Positions 58,646-64,000 of a stretch of 64,000 bases of DNA are shown here, piece after piece. Below the pieces are notes generated by a model. It was not told the origin of the DNA. It ran no database searches and saw only the letters and a list, made by a program, of their open reading frames with translations. The translations under genes and the position numbers were made by a program. Positions within the stretch are counted from its first letter, which is position 1. Every line of letters begins with the position of its first letter. The stretch comes from Piliocolobus tephrosceles (lineage: Eukaryota > Chordata > Mammalia > Primates > Cercopithecidae): NCBI RefSeq assembly GCF_002776525.5, contig NC_045441.1:132161411-132225410 (forward strand), given 5' to 3'.

Positions 58646-59184
58646 CTTCACGTGTGTTGGTGTCTATAACTCCCTCTTTGTCCATTCCTTATCTTCTTCT
58701 CATGAGCCCTGTCAGAACTGAGATCATCTTTCTCTTTGTAAGCTTAGCCTGTGGCAAGCTTCACTTATATCTTAACCCATTCCCTCTGGGACTATACACA
58801 TTCTCTTCTATAAGCTTCCTGAGCTGTTTACAATCTGATTTTATCAACCTTTATTTGATTTCTTAAACCTAGACTTTTTCATTCTTTATGGCATAATAAT
58901 TATGTTTTCTTTTTCTCCCTAATTTCTTCTTACTCAAGGGACCTCAAGCTTTTCTCCTAAGGTTTTCAGCTGATTCAATGAGTCTGATCCATATTGTGGA
59001 GGTAATTTGTTTTACTCAAATTTTGCTGATTTAAATGTTAATCACATTTAAAACAAACAAACAAACAAAAACTTCACAGCAACATCTAAACTGCTGTTTT
59101 TCCAAAAAGTGGGCACCATGCCTAGCTAAGCTAACAAATAAAAGTAACCATCACAGCAGTCATGGCCTGAATAAGATTTGTCCT

Positions 59185-59485
59185 GGACCAGGCACAGTGG
59201 CTCACGTCTGTAATCCCAGGACTTTGGGAGGCTGAGGCAGGCGGATTACTTGAGGTCAGGAATGTGAGATCAGCCTGGCCAACATAGTAAAACCCCATCT
59301 CTACAAAAGACACAAAAATTAGCCGGGTATGGTGGCACCTGCCTATAATCCCCGCTACTCGGGAGGCTGAGGCTTGAGAATTTCCTGAACACAGGAGGTG
59401 GAGGTTGCAGTGAGTTGAGATCATGCCACTGCACTCCAGCCTGGCTGACAGAGTGAGATTCTGTCTCAAAAAAAAGAAAAAACAA
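59185..59485 (+). mobile_element. Alu element (older)
   Basis: Complete Alu from ggaccaggcacag to a mixed A-tail. Similar short flanks, gatttgtcctg and aaattgttctg, suggest diverged TSDs. Confidence 0.92.
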
Positions 59486-61008
59486 AATTGTTCTGTACAT
59501 TGAAGGATTGTAGGTATTGCAGTTTCCTGCTGGCTCACAGAAGAACAGCCTCATTACCTTCAATAGATGCTCTTAACCCACTGTCATCTGCCTTCCTCTG
59601 GACACTGTCTTTTGGGAGTGCTGGAGTTACATCCTCAAGGACAAGGCTATGCCTTCAAAGAGCCCAGCAAAGAACTTTTCCTGCATTTTCCCACACAGAT
59701 ACTTCCTAGATTCTTCTGCCTTATGCCTGCCTTGGTCAGTCTAGCTAGTGTGTGCTTCAAATGGGAATTATTCAAGTGAGAAGGACCAGGTGTAAAGACA
59801 ATTTAAATGTGGGAAAAGGCTTACAAAGGAAGGTCACTGTGACCCTCGCGAGCACTGTTCTTGAGTGGATAGGGCTTAAACAGGGAAGAAAGCCTGTGAT
59901 CATGAGAACAGCTGAAGTTTTAAGTGAGCAACGACATGAATGGTGTCCAATTCAAAGGAAAGAGAAAGTAGATGTAGGAGAGATACATCCAGAAAGCAGA
60001 AGCACACACTTACACTTTAGCTCTGAATCCTGGCTAAAGCAACATACAGAGGCAGTAACTCCTAGAACTTTGATTTTCACTCTCTTACCAGAGAGGCTCT
60101 TTCTGGGCAGCTGTCTGCCATGCAAAGGATAGAAACAAATCCCATAGTGTTGCAAGTTATAGGTTAAGGAACAGATTTAATTTCATAAGGAGAAATAGCA
60201 CAATGCCAGTGTCAGCAAGAGCAAGTCTCCCCATCAACCCAAGGAGAGGAATTCTACAACCTGGGTATCTACTGGACATAATACGGCTCCATTCTCACAG
60301 AAGGAGTCCTTTCCATTGTGGGTCTTCCTATGTGGCTTATGCATGAGACAAGTGTAAGAAAGTGGCCATGTCAATAAGAAAATGAGCCAGCTCTTTGGTG
60401 CCAAGAAGTCTGATTTGGGGGTGCCAGCTATTTATAGGAATTGTCTAGAATTAAAATATCACCCTGCCTTGGGGATTGTGGGGCAGCTGGGGATCTTGGG
60501 CATCTGCGGTATATTGCAACCACACCTGAAATTAAGAAGAACTCAATGATAATAAACATCTTTACATCACCCAGTGTCTTGAACTTACTTCCCCATCACG
60601 CAGAGCAGCTCAGGTGTTCTATAGCTCTTCCACCTCATGATGGGTAGTGACTGCCAGGGAAGTCTTGATCATCCTAGCCCTCTAAGAAATGTTCTGAATA
60701 GCATTGCATCTTGGGCTCACTATAATTTGATCAAGCAAAGATGTTCTATGCCTGTGGTCTGAAACCTGCCACTACAGCTGGGTTCTCTGCTTTCAGAGAC
60801 CAGGAGAGCAGTGACTGAAGCTCAGACTACACACAGCACTTCAGACAGGCAAATTCGGAGGGAAAAGAAAACTGAATCTGTAAACTCGGGAAAAACTGGT
60901 GAATCTTTTGAAGTCCCAGCCATTTTGAGAAACTCTGACCTGAAAAAATAAGGAAGAACAATCTAACTCCTCTCTCAAATGCTGCCATTCTAGCTGAGTG
61001 TTGATTTT
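59486..61008 (+). other. PIP 5' flanking DNA
   Basis: Mostly non-repetitive sequence up to the PIP promoter. A 126-codon frame at 59752-60132 shows no domain, splice site or polyadenylation context and is probably chance. Several agaaca-type steroid-receptor half-sites occur (for example near 60955), but such hexamers are frequent. Confidence 0.5.
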
Positions 61009-61017
61009 TTCTTAGAA
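61009..61017. promoter_or_regulatory. STAT-type palindrome upstream of PIP
   Basis: The bases ttcttagaa form a perfect TTC-N3-GAA palindrome, the preferred STAT5 site, about 105 bases before the TATA box. PIP is known to be induced by prolactin and androgens, and prolactin signals through STAT5. Occupancy is inferred. Confidence 0.5.
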
Positions 61018-61122
61018 AAACAAACTTTGGGTCAACAAGGAAAGATCACGAGATGGGAGGGTGAGTGGGTGATTCACCTCATGGATCTCCCTGGCAGCTC
61101 TTGCACTTCCTTGATCAATCTG

Positions 61123-61129
61123 TATATAA
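61123..61129 (+). promoter_or_regulatory. PIP: TATA box of PIP
   Basis: tatataa lies 70 bases upstream of the PIP ATG. Transcription would start about 25-30 bases downstream, near 61150-61155 (gggacaccaattctc), giving a 5' UTR of about 40 nt. That agrees with a short PIP leader. Confidence 0.8.
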
Positions 61130-61192
61130 GAAGTGTGCTAGGCACCTGGGACACCAATTCTCGGGGACACATTGCCTTCTGTTTTCTCCAGC

Positions 61193-61287
61193 ATGCGCTC
61201 GCTCCAGCTCCTGTTCAGGGCCAGCCCTGCCACCCTGCTCCTGGTTCTCTGCCTGCATTTGGGGGCCAACAAAGCTCAGGAAAACAC
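61193..61287 (+). CDS. PIP: PIP exon 1 (prolactin-induced protein), partial
   Basis: PIP (GCDFP-15) is a small secreted glycoprotein of saliva, tears, milk and seminal fluid that binds CD4, fibronectin and zinc-alpha-2-glycoprotein. The exon encodes the first 31 residues plus two bases of codon 32. It starts MRSLQLLFRASPATLLLVLC, a signal peptide with a leucine-rich core at 14-23. Cleavage is expected after Ala28, so that the mature chain begins with Gln29 (pyroglutamate in human). I count three differences from the human peptide as remembered (residues 3, 22 and 30). The exon ends at cac|gtgagc, a good splice donor in phase 2. The ATG is the first after the TATA-defined start. Exons 2-4, with the disulfide-bonded body, lie beyond the window. 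No disabling change is seen. Confidence 0.9.
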
Positions 61288-61370
61288 GTGAGCCATGCCC
61301 TTCTCTTCCCCACAAAAAAAAAACCTTGAAGGGAGGGCTCCTCTCCCAATCTGGAAATCTATATATCTCT

Positions 61371-61379
61371 TTCTGAGAA
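61371..61379. promoter_or_regulatory. STAT-type palindrome in PIP intron 1
   Basis: ttctgagaa is a perfect TTC-N3-GAA, 84 bases inside intron 1 and about 360 bases downstream of the upstream palindrome. Function is inferred from motif and position only. Confidence 0.4.
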
Positions 61380-62883
61380 TTTCTTTCAACTTCCCAGAAC
61401 TCTAGTCCCAGGAGCTCCCATAGACCTCCTGCCAGGTTCCACTTCTGTCCTCTTAGGAAGCCCCACCAACTCCTCTCACATTTTTTCTGGGTGTTTCTGC
61501 ATTGCCAGTGGAGATAAAGCTCCAAATGTACCTACAGGCTATGATTAGTAGTTAGTCTTCATCTAACATGTTGATCCATATCTTGTTCATAATTTATACC
61601 TTTGTTCAGATTTCTGCTCAGTAAACTTAACCTTCTCACAACTTGCCTCCTAGAAGAGAAGCATAAAGATCTGAGTTCCAATGGCAGCTTAGGGCAGCTT
61701 TGGCAGGACTGGCTAAAGGACCAGAGGTCCTGGCCACTGCCCTGTGGTCTAAGATTGAGCTAGACTGGCAGCTTAGACATTCTTCCTAACCTGAAGTGTG
61801 AAGATGAATATGAGCACCTCTTGCTCTCATGTGTACTGGGACCTGAGAGCACAGGTTCGGAAGTCATCTTATTGAGAACACATGTGTGAAGGAAGCAGAA
61901 AAATTGGAGCAAGTAAAATAAAGTAGAAAATGGAGCCAGGGGTCTGGGAAAAAGCAGCGATACCCATTCTAGGGAGTTTTCTCTATAGCAGTAAAGTTTA
62001 TAATGCTGGGTTTCTGAGTTGTGATCTTGGAGGTACTCTCTGTGGCATGGCCAGATATCCTGTCCTGGAGGAAACTGTTCAGGGTTTTGACAAGCTGATG
62101 TAATGGAGGCAAGTGTCCCAAGAAACCCTGCATGGGACAGGTTCAGATCCCACCCCCTCCCCACCAGATGACAGTCAACTTAGCCCTGAAGGGCAGCAAG
62201 GTATTCAAATAACCTATGCTAATTAGGGTTATCAACCATCCTGATTTGCCCAGGACTTTCCTGGTTGTAGCATTGAAACTCCGCCCTCCCCCGCCACCTC
62301 CACAGCCCATTCTAGAAAAGACCTCAGTCCTGGGTATACTGAGATGGTTAGTCACTCGAGCTAAGCTGGTCATCCTATCAATCTGAAACTCATATACAAA
62401 TGGGAGAGATTTTGAAGTTATTTAGGTATTTATACCCCTTTCCTGTGCACTGGGCACTATAGCAGTTGGCACCCAAAAATAGAATCTCTCTGAAATCTAA
62501 GATGCTTTGCCCCAAGAAAATGGGGCTGTGAGACACTGTGGGCTAAGAAACTCAATTCCCTTCTATCCCACGCAATAACAAAGGTCCCTAGCCAGGAGTT
62601 TCTAGGAAAGAGAAAATAACTCTCCTGGCCCTGAACCCAGTCCTCATTAACTGAAGAAGAATATCTGACTATTTTATTTGTCTCCATTTCCTTTCCCTTT
62701 CAGTTTGCGGTGTATGGTCCAAATGTAGAGTAGTATCTAAAGTTCCCAAACATGGCCATACGTCCAGATTTCCTAAGGAGCTAAATAAATACAAATTCCT
62801 AAACCCTACCTAGGGACCAAAGAACAAGGATCTTCAAAGATGCTCTTACAAATGCACCTCCAGTGCCCTGAGATGTTTGCTGG

Positions 62884-63330
62884 GGGTTTTTTAATGTTTA
62901 TTATTTTATTTTATTTTTCCATAAGTTACTGGGGTACAAGTGGTATTTGGTTACATGAGTAAGTTCTTTAGTGGTGATGTGTGAGATTTTGGTGCACCCA
63001 TCACCTGAGCAATATACACTGCACCATATTTGTAGTCTTTTATCCCTCACCACCCCTCTCCCACTCTTCCTTCCAAGTCCCCAAAGTCCATTGTATCATT
63101 CTTACGCCTTTGCGTCCTCATAGCTTGGTTCCCACATATCAGTGAGAACACACAATGTTTGGTTTTCCATTACTGAGTCAGTTCACTTAGAATAATAGTA
63201 TCCAATCTCATACAGGCCACTGCAAATGCTGTTAATTCATTCCTTATTATGGCTGAGTAGTATTCCATCCTATATATATATAGAGAGAGAGAGAGGATGG
63301 AATGTGTATGTGTGTGTGTGTGTGTGTGTA

Positions 63331-63364
<34 letters not shown>

Positions 63365-63742
63365 CATACCACAGTTTCTTTATCCACTCGTTGATTGATG
63401 GGCATTTGGGTTGGTTCTGTGATTTTATAACCATGAATTGTGCTACTATAAACATGCATGTGCAAGTATCTTTTTTTAATAATGACTTCTTTTCCTCTGG
63501 GTAGATACCCAGTAGTGGGATTGCTGGATCAAATGGTGGTTCTATTTTTAGTCCTTTAAGGAATCTTCACACTGTTTTCCATGGTGGTTGTAGTAGTTTA
63601 CATCCCCACCAGCAGTGTAGAAGTGTTCCCTGATCACTGCACCCACGCCAACATCTAGTGTTTTTTGATTTTTTGATTATGGCCATTCTTGCAGGAGTAA
63701 GGTGGCATCGCATTGTGGTTTTGATTCGCATTTCCCTGATCA
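62884..63742 (-). mobile_element. 5'-truncated L1 3' end in PIP intron 1
   Basis: It reads from a T-rich tail (ttttttaatg, then ttattattttattttattt) through the 3' UTR into the ORF2 C-terminal region, antisense to PIP. TSDs are agatgtttgctgg (62871-62883) and agaggtttgctgg (63743-63755), 13 bp with one mismatch. It is of the same type as the L1 at 17206-20687 (compare 20300-20640). A microsatellite expanded inside it. Confidence 0.93.
63272..63363. repeat. Compound (TA)n-(GA)n-(TG)n-(TA)n microsatellite
   Basis: Short TA and GA runs, a displaced copy of 'ggatggaat', two (TG)n blocks and a (TA)n block. It occupies the same L1 position as the microsatellite at 14731-14841. Confidence 0.9.
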
Positions 63743-63755
63743 AGAGGTTTGCTGG

Positions 63756-63922
63756 CTTAATGTGATTCTGTTCCTAGAAAATTTTCTCCTAATAATGACT
63801 TGAGCTCTCCTACTCAGTAGACAACCACCAGAGCCTATAGGATGTTATCAGGAAATGGCATGTGGTATTGTACATTTTTTCTTTTTAAAAACTTGCTTTT
63901 GGTCAATGGAAGGGAAGAAGAT
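63756..63922. other. PIP intron 1, unique
   Basis: Short non-repetitive stretch between two L1 pieces. No exon seen. Confidence 0.4.
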
Positions 63923-64000
63923 GCTCGCTGATTGATGGGCAGTTGGGCTGGTTCCATGATTTTGCAATTGTGAATTATGCTGTCATAAACATGCATGCGC
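63923..64000 (-). mobile_element. L1 fragment running off the window
   Basis: 'tgattgatgggcagttggg' to 'cataaacatgcatgcgc' corresponds to 63388-63460 of the preceding L1, so it is a separate L1 copy in the same orientation, cut by the window end. Confidence 0.8.

Larger units (their letters stand above)
57764..59184. other. Intergenic with MIR fragments
   Basis: No exon is recognised. The MIR relics at 57935-58130, 58136-58222 and 58225-58645 are listed separately. 58646-59184 shows nothing but unique AT-rich sequence. Confidence 0.45.
61288..64000 (+). other. PIP: PIP intron 1 (incomplete)
   Basis: It starts with the donor gtgagc. I found no sequence resembling PIP exon 2 up to the window end, so the intron is at least 2.7 kb here. 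It contains a second TTC-N3-GAA palindrome, ttctgagaa (61371-61379), and minus-strand L1 sequence from 62884. The part 61380-62870 has no recognisable exon. Confidence 0.75.

Noticed and set aside
59752..60132. 126-codon frame upstream of PIP
   Set aside because: No recognised domain, no signal peptide, no splice or polyadenylation context, and composition without coding character. The length is within chance expectation for this base composition.
62220..62350. Possible DNA-transposon relic in PIP intron 1
   Set aside because: The wording 'caaccatcctgatttgccc' hints at an old repeat, but the match is too short and too diverged to support.
1..64000. CRISPR arrays, tRNA/rRNA genes, bacterial or phage-like systems
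   Set aside because: The direct repeats found are TSDs, microsatellites or interspersed repeats. The sequence is clearly a primate nuclear genome.

Overview
The window is nuclear DNA from an Old World monkey (macaque, baboon or a close relative). Primate-specific Alu, L1PA, HERV-H/LTR7 and MER11 copies fill it. Several Alus (12968-13262, 44001-44438, 48826-49146) carry the variant bases I associate with the cercopithecid AluYR subfamilies: ccggatctcagctcact, tttacgccattc, cacctcgcccggctag and acaggcttgagccacc. The only protein-coding exon I can name is exon 1 of PIP (prolactin-induced protein, GCDFP-15) at 61193-61287 on the + strand, with a TATA box at 61123. In human PIP lies on 7q34, so I read the window as about 61 kb of repeat-dense DNA upstream of PIP plus the start of its intron 1. 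There are no bacterial-type genes, tRNA or rRNA genes, or CRISPR arrays.

Layout. 1-8.2 kb: mostly non-repetitive DNA with three Alus, a MER5-like relic and an unconfirmed minus-strand terminal-exon candidate at 908-1322. 8.2-20.7 kb: two broken plus-strand L1PB/L1MA-type elements (8438-15002 and 17206-20687) with Alus nested in them. 20.7-28.3 kb: unique DNA, old minus-strand L1 pieces, a possible retroposed 3' UTR, and two MLT1-type LTRs. 28.3-33.3 kb: a long minus-strand L1PA, truncated within ORF1, keeping a 500-codon reverse-transcriptase frame. 33.3-37.6 kb: a deleted, defective HERV-H body with its 3' LTR7 in the sense orientation of PIP. 38-46 kb: MLT1, several ERV LTR relics, nested Alus, and a plus-strand L1PA (41428-44972) that has its 5' end but is cut off in ORF2; a 100-N assembly gap lies in the A-tail of an AluYR inside it. 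46-57.4 kb: stacked LTRs (two minus-strand MER11 LTRs, an MST LTR, others unnamed) and a 5'-truncated L1 split by a MER11. 57.4-64 kb: Alu, MIR fragments, the PIP 5' flank, promoter and exon 1, and intron 1 with a minus-strand L1 insertion.

Most open frames are translations of Alus, L1s or the ERV, all disrupted. Target-site duplications (TSDs) date many insertions relative to each other. I found no undescribed biological system. The most useful leads are the PIP promoter with two perfect STAT-type palindromes, the sense LTR7 about 24 kb upstream, a microhomology-type L1/Alu deletion junction, the reconstructable insertion order at 47.5-49.2 kb, the terminal-exon candidate, and an assembly gap of arbitrary length. 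Repeat-family names come from memory of consensus sequences, without a database search.
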